Positions 39,430 to 49,035 are shown, counted from the stretch's first letter. The stretch: 64,000 nt of DNA from NORP240 sp038134485 (GCA_038134485.1 JAYPVG010000015.1:1-64000); one strand, 5' to 3'. The notes: generated from the letters alone by a model not told the origin. Program-made: numbers and translations.

Positions 39430-39675
39430 ATGGCGACCTCTGACCTTACTGAACTGCTTGCCGACTTTCTGCCCGATGCACGCGATGGCCTCAATAAACG
39501 CCAGCGAATTATCCTGTACTGTCTGCAGGAGGCGCAGAAAGAATTTGGTGATCGTAACGTTCCGACCATCACCCTTTACGGCAGGGTAATCGAGCACCTG
39601 GATATCAGTCAGGAGGAGTTTCAGCTTATTCTTAATCAGCTTGCCGGTTTGACACGTTCCAGTCCGGATAATTGA
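39430..39675 (+). CDS. Hypothetical 81-residue protein
   Basis: Helical, acidic small protein (ELLADFLPDARDGLNKRQRI, later VIEHLDISQEEFQLILNQLA) with no signal peptide or metal motif. The residue pattern is protein-like rather than random and the gene follows the zinc-ribbon gene in the same direction. Function unknown. Confidence 0.5.
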   Translation: MATSDLTELLADFLPDARDGLNKRQRIILYCLQEAQKEFGDRNVPTITLYGRVIEHLDISQEEFQLILNQLAGLTRSSPDN

Positions 39676-39744
39676 AGGACCCCGGCCCTTCCACCGATAC
39701 GCACCTTCGCTGCTTAGCGGATAATTCGCTGCCCGACCGACCCT

Positions 39745-40710
39745 TTAGCGCTTCTCAAACTTCTGGATTCGACGCAGGATGACGTCCGAGATGTAAACGT
39801 TGCCGTCACGGTCCAGGGTCAAGGCATGCGCCTCTCCGAACTGACCGTTTTCGCTGCCGGGTCTCCCGTTGGCGCCCAAGACCTTGCCATCGGCTGCCAG
39901 TTTGGCGAACTGGCCGTCGAAACCGGTGGTGATGTACATATTTCCATCCTCATGCAGGTACATGGCGCAGACCATCGCATCAAAGTCCCAGACTTCAAGC
40001 AAGTTGCCACTGGTATCGAAGCGGTGGATGCGCATGTTTTCCCGGTCCGCAACGTGGACAATATCGTCTCCATCGATCTCGATTGCATGGGCGACCCAGA
40101 ATTCGCCAGGACCATATCCGCGACTGCCCCACTGGGCTATAAACTCACCGTCCGGATTGAATTTTAAAACCCGCGGCTCACCGGGCCCATGCCCCTGCAC
40201 CACGTAGAAGTTTCCGGCTGAATCGATGGCGATATCATTGGGCTGGTCGAAGAGTCGATTACCTGCCGACTCATCCCATTCACCGTTTTGCCCTCTGGTG
40301 CCAAGGCTCAGCAGGACGTTGCCGTCCTGATCGAGCTTCATCACCATGTGATCCGCTACGTCGGTAATCCACATGGTGCCATCCTGCTCGATATGCAGCC
40401 CGTGTGCGCGACGTACCATGCCGGGCTGGCCAAATGACCGTACAAAGCGGCCGTTACCGTCGAACTCGAGAAATGGTGTTTCTCCACGACTGAATACCAC
40501 CAGGTTTCCGCGCGGATTGACCGCAACTCCAGCATAGGATTCGCCCTGAAACTCCTCGGGCATGTCGATAGCCTCGCTGTATTCAATCGGTACGTATTCC
40601 GTCAGGGTGAAAGCCTGCAGCGCAAATAGCTGTCGGTTCGGTCGCTGCGCAGACACAAGCGGCGCAGCAACCAGCAGCGCAACAAGGCAGAGAAGCTGGA
40701 CGATCTTCAT
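39745..40710 (-). CDS. Second exported NHL-repeat/PAL-like protein
   Basis: About 321 residues with a signal peptide (IVQLLCLVALLVAAPLVSA). It has NHL repeats such as AHGLHIEQDGTMWITDVADH and PNDIAIDSAGNFYVVQGHG. It is related in layout to the protein at 33796 and may have arisen by duplication or serve a related substrate. Start at ATG 40710. It converges on the small-gene cluster. As with its relative, PAL-like lyase activity is only suggested by the fold. Confidence 0.75.
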   Translation of the reverse strand: MKIVQLLCLVALLVAAPLVSAQRPNRQLFALQAFTLTEYVPIEYSEAIDMPEEFQGESYAGVAVNPRGNLVVFSRGETPFLEFDGNGRFVRSFGQPGMVRRAHGLHIEQDGTMWITDVADHMVMKLDQDGNVLLSLGTRGQNGEWDESAGNRLFDQPNDIAIDSAGNFYVVQGHGPGEPRVLKFNPDGEFIAQWGSRGYGPGEFWVAHAIEIDGDDIVHVADRENMRIHRFDTSGNLLEVWDFDAMVCAMYLHEDGNMYITTGFDGQFAKLAADGKVLGANGRPGSENGQFGEAHALTLDRDGNVYISDVILRRIQKFEKR

Positions 40711-40915
40711 GTTTCTACTCCGGTTCTTAATTACTACGTACAGAGCATATAGAGGCTGAAGCCGCGAGTCCACCGACTACAGAGCCATGCGAGCGGCTGG
40801 ATGCAAGGCTGGATCACCCGATATTGGGGGACCGGGTAGACTTGTCGAGGCGTGACGCTTATTCTCGGGAAGCTGAAGATACTGAGGCGACCACGGAGCT
40901 TCCTGAACTTAAGTC

Positions 40916-41545
40916 ATGAAACTTTATCATTGTCACAACTCCAGGTCTGTAAGGCCTTTATGGGCGCTGGAAGAAATGGGTCTTGACTACGAACTTGTCG
41001 TCATGGATTTTCCGCCGCGAACGGAATATCCCGGGTATCTCGACATCAACCCCCTCGGCACGGTACCGACCTTCATCGACGGAGATGTGACCATGACCGA
41101 ATCGACGGCAATCTGCCAGTACCTGGTCGACAAGTTTGGTCCCCATCCGATAGGCGTAACCAGCGACGAACCTCACTATGGTGACTACCTGAACTGGCTG
41201 CATCGAAGCGACGCTACCCTGACTTTCCCCCAGGCGCTGGTTTTACGGTATACCCGGCTGGAGCCCGAAGAGCGACGTATACCGCAGGTGGTTGAGGACT
41301 ATACGATCTGGTACCTGTCCAGGCTTCGCTCGGTGGAAGCGGCCCTCGAGGGCAAGCAATTTCTGGTCGGCGACAGGTTCACGATCGCCGATATCGCCGT
41401 CAGCTTCGCGCTGCAGATGGGTGAACGGCTGGGAATCAATGCCCGCTACAAACCCAATTGTCTGCGCTATCTGGCCGAAATGAAGGAGCGGCCGGCATTT
41501 GTCCGCGCTCAGGCAAGAAGTGCAGCTGAGAAAAATCCCGCTTAG
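40916..41545 (+). CDS. Glutathione S-transferase family protein
   Basis: 209 residues. The N-terminal thioredoxin-fold half has YHCHNSRSVRPLWALEEMGL, with the Ser in NSRS as likely catalytic residue, and the glutathione-gamma-Glu site MTESTAICQYL. The all-helical C-terminal half carries the N-cap motif FTIADIAVSFAL. Cytoplasmic conjugation or isomerisation of an unknown electrophile. Its stop overlaps that of the phosphatase gene on the other strand (TTAG). Confidence 0.88.
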   Translation: MKLYHCHNSRSVRPLWALEEMGLDYELVVMDFPPRTEYPGYLDINPLGTVPTFIDGDVTMTESTAICQYLVDKFGPHPIGVTSDEPHYGDYLNWLHRSDATLTFPQALVLRYTRLEPEERRIPQVVEDYTIWYLSRLRSVEAALEGKQFLVGDRFTIADIAVSFALQMGERLGINARYKPNCLRYLAEMKERPAFVRAQARSAAEKNPA

Positions 41546-43209
41546 CCGAGTTCTACCGTATGGTAGGGCTGCAAGGTATCAATCGCCTCGAGCGGCTCGC
41601 TGTTCACGTCCCATTTGAAGAGTTGTGCCGTGATTCGATCACCTTCGAAGTCAACCAGAGTAAAACCGTGCTGCTCGTAGGGGACAACCTGCTCATCAAA
41701 GTCCAGGTACCGGGACGGCATGGCCCGGGCGCTCCGCACCACCGACGGAAAGCCGCGAATCGACGTGCTTACCGGACCACTGAGAATCGTAGTTATCGGG
41801 TTGCTGCTAAAATCCAGGTTGCCGGCACCGTGAATGGCTCCTACTCCTGTTGCGTGCAGGTCGCCGCTGATTATCAGCGGCACGCGGTGACGCATGTTTG
41901 CCAGTGACTGCATCAGTCGGTCGTGTTGATCGAGCCACCCTCTCTGCCAGTGCGGTTTGGCGATATCAGTGCTCAACTGGCCGGTAGCAGGGTCCAGTGT
42001 GTCGGGGTACCACTCACCCCATTTTCCCGCTGACCAGCCAGGAGGATTGGATGGCACATGAATAAGGTGCCTGGTATCCCGCGAAGCGGTTCTTTCGTGC
42101 AGCCAGTCCTCCACTATCGGGTCGAGAAATGCCGCGTTCATCTCGCCCACTTGCAAGGTTCGGCGCACATCGTATAGCAACACTTCGGCCAGGTTACCGT
42201 AGCGCAGGGTACCGAAGCTTTCCGAAAGCTCGCCCCGCTCACTGCGGCTCGACCAGGGGAGCCCGATCGGCCGGGTGGAGTCAGCCAGAAACTCCGGGTA
42301 GTAAAGCTGCTGAGTGACCCGCGCCAGCTGCAGCTGAAACCAGGGTACCGGGTAGGTCAGCGGCGAATCGTTTTCCCAGTGGTCATGATCGTCCTGCAGG
42401 AAAAACATGGGCGTGGAACGAAAATCGGTACCGTAAACGGGAACGATCTGGGGGCCTGCCGCCAGTTTGAGTGCGGCCTCGTTGTGACCGCCGAACACGC
42501 GCGCAGCAAAATCAAAATTTGACTCACGCCCCTCGGGGCTCAAGTCGCCCGCACCTTCGCCCTGCCAGGTATGCAGGTCCCAGTAGATATGATCTCCATT
42601 GGCAATAGCCGCGTCAGGCGCAAATGCCAGCCCGCGTCGCAAGAGCCGATTGCGAATGGCAGTTGGCAAATTCCCACTGCGTTCGCCAATTCCAGTGTAG
42701 CTGCCCTCGGGACCCCCGGCGCAGGTGTAGATGAGCAGCCGCAATCGATCCACATTCTGGTCGGGAGCCGGAAATGTCGAAAGCGGCCAGGAATCACACA
42801 ATGGCATACCGCTCGCGTCCATTAAGGACAGCTCATAGCGAGTAGCAGGTGACAGGTCTTCCAGATAAAACTGCCAGAATTCTCCCCCGGTATCGCTCAT
42901 TCGACCTGCCACGCGCCTGACCGAACCGCCAGACTGCAAACGAAGCTCGGGGGCATCGCCAAGCGGGCGCGCAATCGAGGTCTTGATGAGCATGCAGCTG
43001 TCGCTGACACCGGGGAGTATATGGCGCACCTGCCCGGCATCCCAGCCGTCGAGACTCACCGTCGCAGCCTGTTGTGCCATGAGCGCCTGCCAGGGCCAGC
43101 TGCCCACCCACGCCGCCGCCGCGCCACTGGCAGTGGATTTCAGGAACCTGCGACGGCCGCTACTGACAAGTCTGGGAGATTGGTTCCTGAAAAAATTGCG
43201 ATTGCTCAT
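41542..43209 (-). CDS. PhoD-type alkaline phosphatase/phosphodiesterase, Tat-exported
   Basis: About 555 residues. A twin-arginine signal (GRRRFLKSTASGAAAAW) predicts Tat export of a folded metalloenzyme. The PhoD metal ligands are visible: Asp in AIANGDHIYWD, the FLQDDHDHWEND block and ISGDLHATG. An N-terminal Ig-like domain precedes the catalytic part. It should release phosphate from esters outside the cytoplasm. The ATG at 43209 has GGGGA upstream; a longer open frame to 43374 overlaps the metallohydrolase gene and is unlikely. It follows that gene by 40 bases, probably as one operon. Confidence 0.85.
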   Translation of the reverse strand: MSNRNFFRNQSPRLVSSGRRRFLKSTASGAAAAWVGSWPWQALMAQQAATVSLDGWDAGQVRHILPGVSDSCMLIKTSIARPLGDAPELRLQSGGSVRRVAGRMSDTGGEFWQFYLEDLSPATRYELSLMDASGMPLCDSWPLSTFPAPDQNVDRLRLLIYTCAGGPEGSYTGIGERSGNLPTAIRNRLLRRGLAFAPDAAIANGDHIYWDLHTWQGEGAGDLSPEGRESNFDFAARVFGGHNEAALKLAAGPQIVPVYGTDFRSTPMFFLQDDHDHWENDSPLTYPVPWFQLQLARVTQQLYYPEFLADSTRPIGLPWSSRSERGELSESFGTLRYGNLAEVLLYDVRRTLQVGEMNAAFLDPIVEDWLHERTASRDTRHLIHVPSNPPGWSAGKWGEWYPDTLDPATGQLSTDIAKPHWQRGWLDQHDRLMQSLANMRHRVPLIISGDLHATGVGAIHGAGNLDFSSNPITTILSGPVSTSIRGFPSVVRSARAMPSRYLDFDEQVVPYEQHGFTLVDFEGDRITAQLFKWDVNSEPLEAIDTLQPYHTVELG

Positions 43210-43249
43210 GGTGGATTCCCCTTTTCCCCCGCGACTTCCTGGTCTGCTG

Positions 43250-44155
43250 CTAGTCGGTATATTCACCGTAGGCTCGCAACAGCCATTGCGCAGTATTGTC
43301 GTTGGCCGGGGCGAAGCCTTCGGCCGGCTGAGTATCAAGCATGGCCTGGGGTGTGAGCCCCTGCACCTTGGCACGCACCAGATTCCCGCGGATCACGACA
43401 AGCATGTCGCGGTATTCACGCAAATCCTGACGGCTGGATAACTGTCCGTGTCCGGGAATAATGATGGTGTCGTCATTAATAATTCCATCAATTCTCCACA
43501 GGGCCTCGATCATGCCGTCGAGGCTGCCACCGTTATTCTGATCAATAAAAGGCAGGCCGTAACGCACGAACATATCGCCTGTGTGCATGACATTAGCGTC
43601 GCGAAAATACACCTGAGTATCACCATCGGTGTGCCCGTCACCGTTGTTAACAAAGTCGACATCATTGCCATTGAAATAGAATCGCATGGCATCAAAGTAG
43701 GTGATAGTGGGCAGACCGACCGAGTCGTAGGCTTCCTGCTCCCTGCCACTGGCCAGAACCTGAGTGGACTCCATGCGCCGTCGCGCATTGTCATGGGCAA
43801 CGATGTAGGCCCCGGCGCGACCGAAATTTTCATTGCCATCGGTGTGATCGTAATGGAAGTGACTGTTCACCACAAAGGTCACCGGCTGATCGGTCAATTC
43901 GGCGATGGCAGCAGCGATTTTATCGCTCAGGGGTGCAAACTGATCGTCCACGATCATAGTGCCGTCCTCGCCGATCGAGACTCCGATATTTCCGCCGCTG
44001 CCCTGCAACATGTAGATACCATCCCTGACGGAGGTGGTAGTGATCTGAACTGCATCGAAGTCCTGACCGTAAGCCGCCGAGATAGCGGTCAGAGACAAGG
44101 CGAATGATAGCGCCGCCAGTGAGGGGTGTATCCAGGGTGTCTTTTTGATTGTCAT
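43250..44155 (-). CDS. Exported metallo-beta-lactamase-fold hydrolase
   Basis: 301 residues with a signal peptide (SLAALSFALSLTAISAAYG). The zinc motif HxHxDH is seen in NSHFHYDHTDGN, with later His in GHTDGDTQ and IIPGHGQL. The mature part resembles the exported MBL-fold proteins annotated as relays for quinoproteins or as generic hydrolases. AGGAG seven bases before the ATG fixes the start. It is first in the operon with the PhoD-type phosphatase. Not a beta-lactamase on this evidence. Confidence 0.85.
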   Translation of the reverse strand: MTIKKTPWIHPSLAALSFALSLTAISAAYGQDFDAVQITTTSVRDGIYMLQGSGGNIGVSIGEDGTMIVDDQFAPLSDKIAAAIAELTDQPVTFVVNSHFHYDHTDGNENFGRAGAYIVAHDNARRRMESTQVLASGREQEAYDSVGLPTITYFDAMRFYFNGNDVDFVNNGDGHTDGDTQVYFRDANVMHTGDMFVRYGLPFIDQNNGGSLDGMIEALWRIDGIINDDTIIIPGHGQLSSRQDLREYRDMLVVIRGNLVRAKVQGLTPQAMLDTQPAEGFAPANDNTAQWLLRAYGEYTD

Positions 44156-44378
44156 TAGCCTGCTCCTGTTTGCGAGAGGTGAGAGTCACAACTCTAGCGC
44201 GAAGAGTGCAAAAGTGACAGTTTTTTAAGCTCTACCCGGTGGAATGTGAAGCCCGATTAATGTCCTGCAGGATAAACGTGCTAGGATTGCGCAGCACCGG
44301 CTGGCAGCGAGTAGCAATCCGATCGTGGGATGACTGCTTCCATGTCGCGCCGACAGGGTATTACAGGCTGGAGATTCG

Positions 44379-44837
44379 ATGCAGCAGAATTACTATTTCG
44401 AAGACTTTGAGATCGGAACTTGCCATCAGTTTGGCCATTACGAGGTCACTCGGGAAGAGATTTTAGAATTTGCCGGCAAGTATGACCCGCAGCCCTTTCA
44501 TCTGTCCGAAGAAGCCGGTCAGGCCATGCACTTCGGCGGGTTGTGCGCGTCGGGCTGGCACACCGGCGCCATGGTGATGCGCATGGTGGTAGACAATATG
44601 CCGCCAGGTGGTTCGGGGTCGCTCGGTTCGCCGGGACTCGACGAATTGCGCTGGACCAGACCGGTATTTCCAGGCGATACACTCAGAGTTGAGAGCACCG
44701 TGATCGACAAACGCGAGTCCCGCTCAAGACCCGACATGGGTACCGTATTTCTCGAAAACAAGGTATACAACCAGGCCGGCGAACTGGTGATGAGTTTTAA
44801 ACCAATAGTTATGTATAAACGAAAACCGGAGAAGTAA
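44379..44837 (+). CDS. MaoC-like hotdog-fold dehydratase
   Basis: 152 residues of one hotdog domain. The hydratase motif region is AGKYDPQPFHLSEEAG, with catalytic Asp and His, and GLCASGWHTGAMVMR follows. The usual substrate class is an enoyl-CoA. A GGAG is placed five bases before the ATG. It starts a rightward run: MaoC, VOC (2 bases later), lipoprotein (stop and start abut) and ABC exporter (12 bases later). Confidence 0.88.
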   Translation: MQQNYYFEDFEIGTCHQFGHYEVTREEILEFAGKYDPQPFHLSEEAGQAMHFGGLCASGWHTGAMVMRMVVDNMPPGGSGSLGSPGLDELRWTRPVFPGDTLRVESTVIDKRESRSRPDMGTVFLENKVYNQAGELVMSFKPIVMYKRKPEK

Positions 44838-44839
44838 AT

Positions 44840-45223
44840 ATGTTCAGTCACATTATGCTGGGCGCCAATGACGTCCAGAAGTCCAAGGCTTTCTATGATG
44901 CTACCCTGGGGGCGCTCGGCTACCAACCCGGCGTGGTCGATGATAAAGGCAGGGCTTTCTGGATTTCCAAGTCGGGTATATTCGCGATCAGCACTCCTAT
45001 CAACGGCGAGCCTGCCTGTCACGGTAATGGTGGCACCATTGGCTTTGCGGCTGCCAGTCCGGAGGCCGCCGATGCCTGGCATGCGGCCGGAGTGGCGAGT
45101 GGAGGTACCGCCTGTGAAGACCCTCCGGGTATTCGTGAAGGCAGCACCGGCAAGCTTTACCTTGCGTACTTGCGAGACCCGGACGGCAATAAACTGTGTG
45201 CACTGCACCGGATCGTCGAGTAA
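44840..45223 (+). CDS. VOC-superfamily (glyoxalase-like) protein
   Basis: 127 residues in two beta-alpha-beta modules: SHIMLGANDVQKSKAFYDAT (metal His in SHI) and LAYLRDPDGNKLCALH (C-terminal Asp/Glu block). The family includes glyoxalases, dioxygenases and resistance proteins, and the substrate cannot be inferred. It begins two bases after the MaoC stop and is translationally coupled to the lipoprotein after it. Confidence 0.85.
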   Translation: MFSHIMLGANDVQKSKAFYDATLGALGYQPGVVDDKGRAFWISKSGIFAISTPINGEPACHGNGGTIGFAAASPEAADAWHAAGVASGGTACEDPPGIREGSTGKLYLAYLRDPDGNKLCALHRIVE

Positions 45224-45556
45224 TTGCGAATCAGAAACTTTAATCACGTCAGCATGTGTGTCGTCGCTGCGCTGGTATTAACCGGCTGCAGCGCAACACC
45301 GCCGCAGGATGCGGAACAGATCACCTGGTATGCGGTCAATCCGGGCGGTACCCTGCGGATCTCCCTTTACGATCTCGTGTGCAATCGACAGATTGCCAAC
45401 CTGCGCCTACCTTCGCGGCGGGAAACCGCAGTGACGACTTGCGTTGACGATAATGATCGCGCGTATGTGCGCTACCGCCCTCGCGGCTACTCCAGTCGTA
45501 TGGAAGGTTGGACCTATAATCGCATTTATGCCAATCAACGGGTCTACGTTCAGTAA
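45224..45556 (+). CDS. Small lipoprotein of unknown function
   Basis: 110 residues. The signal (VSMCVVAALVLTGCSA) has a lipobox LTGC. The mature protein is basic and aromatic, with YVRYRPRGYSSRMEGWTYN. The start appears to be TTG at 45224, directly after the VOC stop (TAATTG); an ATG at 45254 would leave too short a signal without positive residues. It sits just before the ABC exporter gene. Function not recognised. Confidence 0.6.
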   Translation: MRIRNFNHVSMCVVAALVLTGCSATPPQDAEQITWYAVNPGGTLRISLYDLVCNRQIANLRLPSRRETAVTTCVDDNDRAYVRYRPRGYSSRMEGWTYNRIYANQRVYVQ

Positions 45557-45568
45557 GGCGATTCGAAA

Positions 45569-47332
45569 ATGGTCAGGCACACACCAACCCCCGCCCTTCT
45601 CAACAAGGCAATCGTGTTTCTCTTACCATACAAGAAACAGATTGCTGTCGCCCTGATCGCGCTAATCGTTACGTCGGGATTGACCCTTGGTCTGGTGCAG
45701 TATGTGCGTATCATTGTCGACAGCGGCTTCGTCGCCGCATCGACAACATCCCTCAATACCGCGGTGGCCGGTTTCATTGTAGTAGCCGTATTACAGGCGA
45801 TCGGTACGTTCACGCGCTTTTACTGGGTGTCCTGGCTGGGTGAGCGGGTGACCGCAGATATACGTAAGGCCGTTTTCAACCACATAATAGACCTGCACCC
45901 CGGCTATTTCGAAGCCAACCTCAGCGGCGAAATTTCTTCTCGGATAACTACCGACACGACTCTCATTCAGTCTGTAGTTGGGTCCTCTGCCTCGATTGCA
46001 CTGCGCAATCTGCTGATGCTGGTGGGCGGCGTCATCCTCCTCTTTATCACCAACCCCAGGCTTACCAGCGTAGTTTTGATCTGCATACCACTAGTTATTG
46101 GTCCTATACTTTACTTCGGACGCAAGGTACGGCGTCTGTCCCGCAGCAGCCAGGATGAAGTGGCCAACGTCGGTGCCTATGTAGGTGAAAGCATTCTGCA
46201 GATCAAAACCGTGCAGGCCTTCAATCATCAACAACACGATGACCAGATGTTTGGTGCACACGTTGAAAAAGCGTTCAAGGTGGCACTGAACCGCATCTGG
46301 ATGCGTTCGGTCCTTATCGCCGTGGTGACCACTCTGGTGTTTGGCGCTCTTGGTGTAATGATCTGGGTTGGCGGCCAGGACGTGATCAGCGGGCGAATGT
46401 CACCCGGAGAGCTGACGGCCTTTGTGGCCTATGCCGTGCTGGTCGCCTCGGCGGTCGGAGCTATCAGCCAGGTAATCAGTGAGCTGCAACGCGCTGCCGG
46501 TGCACTGGAGAGGTTAATGGAGCTTCTGGAGGCCGAAAACGAGATCACCTCACCGCAAAATCCGCAGCACCTGAACGGTGAATTCAAGGGGAGGATTGAT
46601 ATCGACAATGTCAGATTTTGCTACCCTAGCAGGCCTGATACACCGGCACTTGATGGTGTGACCATGACCGTGCAGCCCGGTGAGAGCGTGGCCCTGGTGG
46701 GACCGTCCGGCGCCGGCAAATCTACCCTGTTCGACCTCGTGCTGCGTTTCTACGACCCGCAATCCGGTGCAATCAGGCTTGATAACATCAATATTAAAGA
46801 TCTGGATCCGCTCGAACTGCGTGGACACATCGCTATTGTTTCGCAGCAGCCCACCATGTTTACCGGCACAGTCTGGGACAATATTCGCTACGGACGACCT
46901 GATGCCTCCGACAAGGAGGTGCATGCAGCCGCCGAGGCGGCATTTGCCAGCGATTTCATCAACAGGCTTCCGGAAAGATATGAAAGCCACCTGGGCGAAT
47001 CCGGTATTCGGCTGTCAGGGGGGCAACGGCAGCGGATCGCGATTGCTCGCGCGATTCTAAAAGACCCGGAAATTCTGTTACTGGACGAAGCCACCAGCGC
47101 GCTGGATGCAGAAAGCGAACAGAAAGTGCAGATGGCATTGGAGCAACTTATGGCGAACCGCACCTCGCTCGTCATCGCCCACCGGTTGGCCACGGTCATG
47201 AATGTCGACCGCATTGTCGTACTGGAAGACGGTAAGGTTATCGACCAGGGTACCCACCGGGAATTGCTGCTGAGCTGCCCGCTGTACGCCAAGCTTGCCA
47301 ACCTGCAGTTTGCCGAAGGGCGCGCAGCCTGA
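45569..47332 (+). CDS. ABC exporter, fused permease-ATPase (MsbA/ABCB-like)
   Basis: 587 residues: six membrane helices (about 20-310) and an ATPase domain. Walker A GPSGAGKST, Q loop VSQQPTMF, signature LSGGQRQR, Walker B ILLLDEATSALD and H loop IAHRLAT are intact. It works as a half-transporter dimer. It lies last in the MaoC-VOC-lipoprotein run. Substrate could be lipid or drug-like; the sequence does not tell. Confidence 0.9.
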   Translation: MVRHTPTPALLNKAIVFLLPYKKQIAVALIALIVTSGLTLGLVQYVRIIVDSGFVAASTTSLNTAVAGFIVVAVLQAIGTFTRFYWVSWLGERVTADIRKAVFNHIIDLHPGYFEANLSGEISSRITTDTTLIQSVVGSSASIALRNLLMLVGGVILLFITNPRLTSVVLICIPLVIGPILYFGRKVRRLSRSSQDEVANVGAYVGESILQIKTVQAFNHQQHDDQMFGAHVEKAFKVALNRIWMRSVLIAVVTTLVFGALGVMIWVGGQDVISGRMSPGELTAFVAYAVLVASAVGAISQVISELQRAAGALERLMELLEAENEITSPQNPQHLNGEFKGRIDIDNVRFCYPSRPDTPALDGVTMTVQPGESVALVGPSGAGKSTLFDLVLRFYDPQSGAIRLDNINIKDLDPLELRGHIAIVSQQPTMFTGTVWDNIRYGRPDASDKEVHAAAEAAFASDFINRLPERYESHLGESGIRLSGGQRQRIAIARAILKDPEILLLDEATSALDAESEQKVQMALEQLMANRTSLVIAHRLATVMNVDRIVVLEDGKVIDQGTHRELLLSCPLYAKLANLQFAEGRAA

Positions 47333-47487
47333 ACACCGAACCGGATTGACACAAGCGGGATTCACGAATGCGCCGGATCAGTCTCCCCACAGCTCATTCA
47401 GCACATCCAGTTCCTACTGTTCTTTTTCAATGTCAGGCTGGCGGCTCAAAAGTCAGTAAAAATACCCAGCGTAATGACCAGGCGCGC

Positions 47488-48861
47488 TCAGTCCGCCTGC
47501 TTCTGCTGTTCTGCCACGTAGATGGCAAACTCACCCAGGGCGAGCATGACGGTGACACCCAACACCACGGAAAGCTGTATGCCTTCTCCCGGAACGAACA
47601 TAAAAAGCACAATGGACAGTGCCAGTACCGTCACACAGGTCCAGGCGCAGAGTCGCGCCATCGGCAGCCCAAAGGGAATCTGAAACGGTCTGGGGTGGTC
47701 CGGATCCTCTTGCCGCATTTTAAGAAACGCCAGGACCATGCCTTCATAGGGCAGCAGAAAAATCACCGCACTGAACGTGAACAGCGACCAGAACAGGTCC
47801 TCATTGCTGCCGGACAGGAATCCGTACAGTAAGAGGGTTGTCGTACTGACCAGGCCCATCAATACCGCGGAACCAACGGGCGTTCCCCGGGTCTTGCTTT
47901 CGATAGCAAAAACCGAAGGCAATTCTCCTTCCATGGCAGCTTCCGCTGACGCCCTGTTGCAGCCCAATGCCCAGGTAACACTATTGGAAAAAAAGGTAAA
48001 AATGGCTGCCGAGCCGAGCAGGATGACGAATGCCTCTCCCAGTGCGCTGCCACCAAAAAATTGCGTCAGCGTATCAACCAGCCCTTCAACCAGATTGATG
48101 TCACTTACCGGAATTGCAGCCAGCACCGCCAGGGTACCCAGAATATACAGTAAAAGAATGATGATTCCGGAAATGAAGACTGCACGGGGCACATCCCGCG
48201 CAGGATTGGTCATTTCCTTGCTGCCGGCACTGACCAGTTCGAAACCCAACATGCCGTAAATAATTGCCGGAATGTACTGCAGACTGCTACCCCAGTCAGG
48301 TTTCAAATCGTCCCAGCCCATGGAGTTGGCCAGACCGTTCTCGTGAATGTAATTGAATGCACCCAGAATCAATGCCAGGAAAATCAGGACTTTCAGCACG
48401 GCGCCGGCATTTGGCACCCATTTACCCACATCGAGGGTCACCACATTGACCAGCACGGCGATCCAGGTCAGGGCAATGCCCAGTGTTATCTGCCAGCCCA
48501 TACTCAGGTCGGGAATAAACATCTGTTTGAAGACCCCGGCAAACAGCACATAAAGTGCCGGTATCCAGATCGCGGTGTTTACCCAGTAGCACCAGGTGAC
48601 ACGAGAAGCCCAGCGTGGGCCGAAGGCATCCCGGGTCCAGGCATAAATACCGCCCTGCTCCGGGTAGGAACACCCCATCTCCGCGCAGATCAGCGCGAAG
48701 GGAATGAAAAAGATGATGCCGAGAAATACCCACCAGAAAATACTTGAGGCGCCGATGGAGGCAGCGGCTGCCAGGGTATCCAGCAGCAGAATGGCGGATA
48801 CTGTAAACAGCACCATGTCCCGCTGCCTGAGAGTCTTTTGATGTGTAATCTTCTCACTCAT
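47488..48861 (-). CDS. APC-family amino acid/polyamine permease (PuuP-like by context)
   Basis: 457 residues with twelve membrane helices. TM1 region LRQRDMVLFTVSAILLLDTL and TM6 region IIYGMLGFELVSAGSKEMTN carry the broken-helix glycine patterns of APC transporters. In the polyamine island it most likely imports putrescine or a related amine. I place the start at ATG 48861; 48885 is possible. A copy of the island's operator-like motif lies about 145 bases upstream. No other permease gene is in the island. Confidence 0.8.
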   Translation of the reverse strand: MSEKITHQKTLRQRDMVLFTVSAILLLDTLAAAASIGASSIFWWVFLGIIFFIPFALICAEMGCSYPEQGGIYAWTRDAFGPRWASRVTWCYWVNTAIWIPALYVLFAGVFKQMFIPDLSMGWQITLGIALTWIAVLVNVVTLDVGKWVPNAGAVLKVLIFLALILGAFNYIHENGLANSMGWDDLKPDWGSSLQYIPAIIYGMLGFELVSAGSKEMTNPARDVPRAVFISGIIILLLYILGTLAVLAAIPVSDINLVEGLVDTLTQFFGGSALGEAFVILLGSAAIFTFFSNSVTWALGCNRASAEAAMEGELPSVFAIESKTRGTPVGSAVLMGLVSTTTLLLYGFLSGSNEDLFWSLFTFSAVIFLLPYEGMVLAFLKMRQEDPDHPRPFQIPFGLPMARLCAWTCVTVLALSIVLFMFVPGEGIQLSVVLGVTVMLALGEFAIYVAEQQKQAD

Positions 48862-48927
48862 AACCAAACGGGTTTCCGGCAGCATCAGCCAGCGGACTAT
48901 TCAGGCTTTTGGAGGCCGCTGCTTAAA

Positions 48928-48976
48928 GGTAGCCTTTCAAGGTACCTCTCAGGGTACCTGTCAAGGCTCCTGTCAG
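48928..48976. repeat. Four 12-13-base tandem repeats between permease and aminotransferase
   Basis: Units read GGTAGCCTTTCAA, GGTACCTCTCAG, GGTACCTGTCAA and GGCTCCTGTCAG. They lie upstream of the permease start and behind the aminotransferase stop, and contain palindromic GGTACC cores. Confidence 0.7.
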
Positions 48977-49004
48977 TGGGTCGTGATAATAGCACCTTTT
49001 GAAA

Positions 49005-49021
49005 ATACCTCTGAAGGGTAT
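49005..49021. promoter_or_regulatory. Possible fifth copy of the polyamine-island operator
   Basis: ATACCTCTGAAGGGTAT, read on the other strand, matches the operator copy at 50460 at 13 of 16 positions, including AGAGGTAT. It lies about 145 bases upstream of the permease. Weaker than the other four. Confidence 0.4.
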
Positions 49022-49035
49022 CTAACCAAGATACC
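49017..49035. repeat. Short perfect hairpin GGTATCT-N5-AGATACC
   Basis: Seven-base arms around AACCA, just behind the aminotransferase stop, overlapping the end of the possible operator. No T run follows, so a role in transcription stop is uncertain. Confidence 0.4.

Noticed and set aside
43250..44155. Reading the MBL-fold gene as an antibiotic beta-lactamase
   Set aside because: The HxHxDH motif is general for the fold, and neither context nor other residues point to a resistance enzyme.
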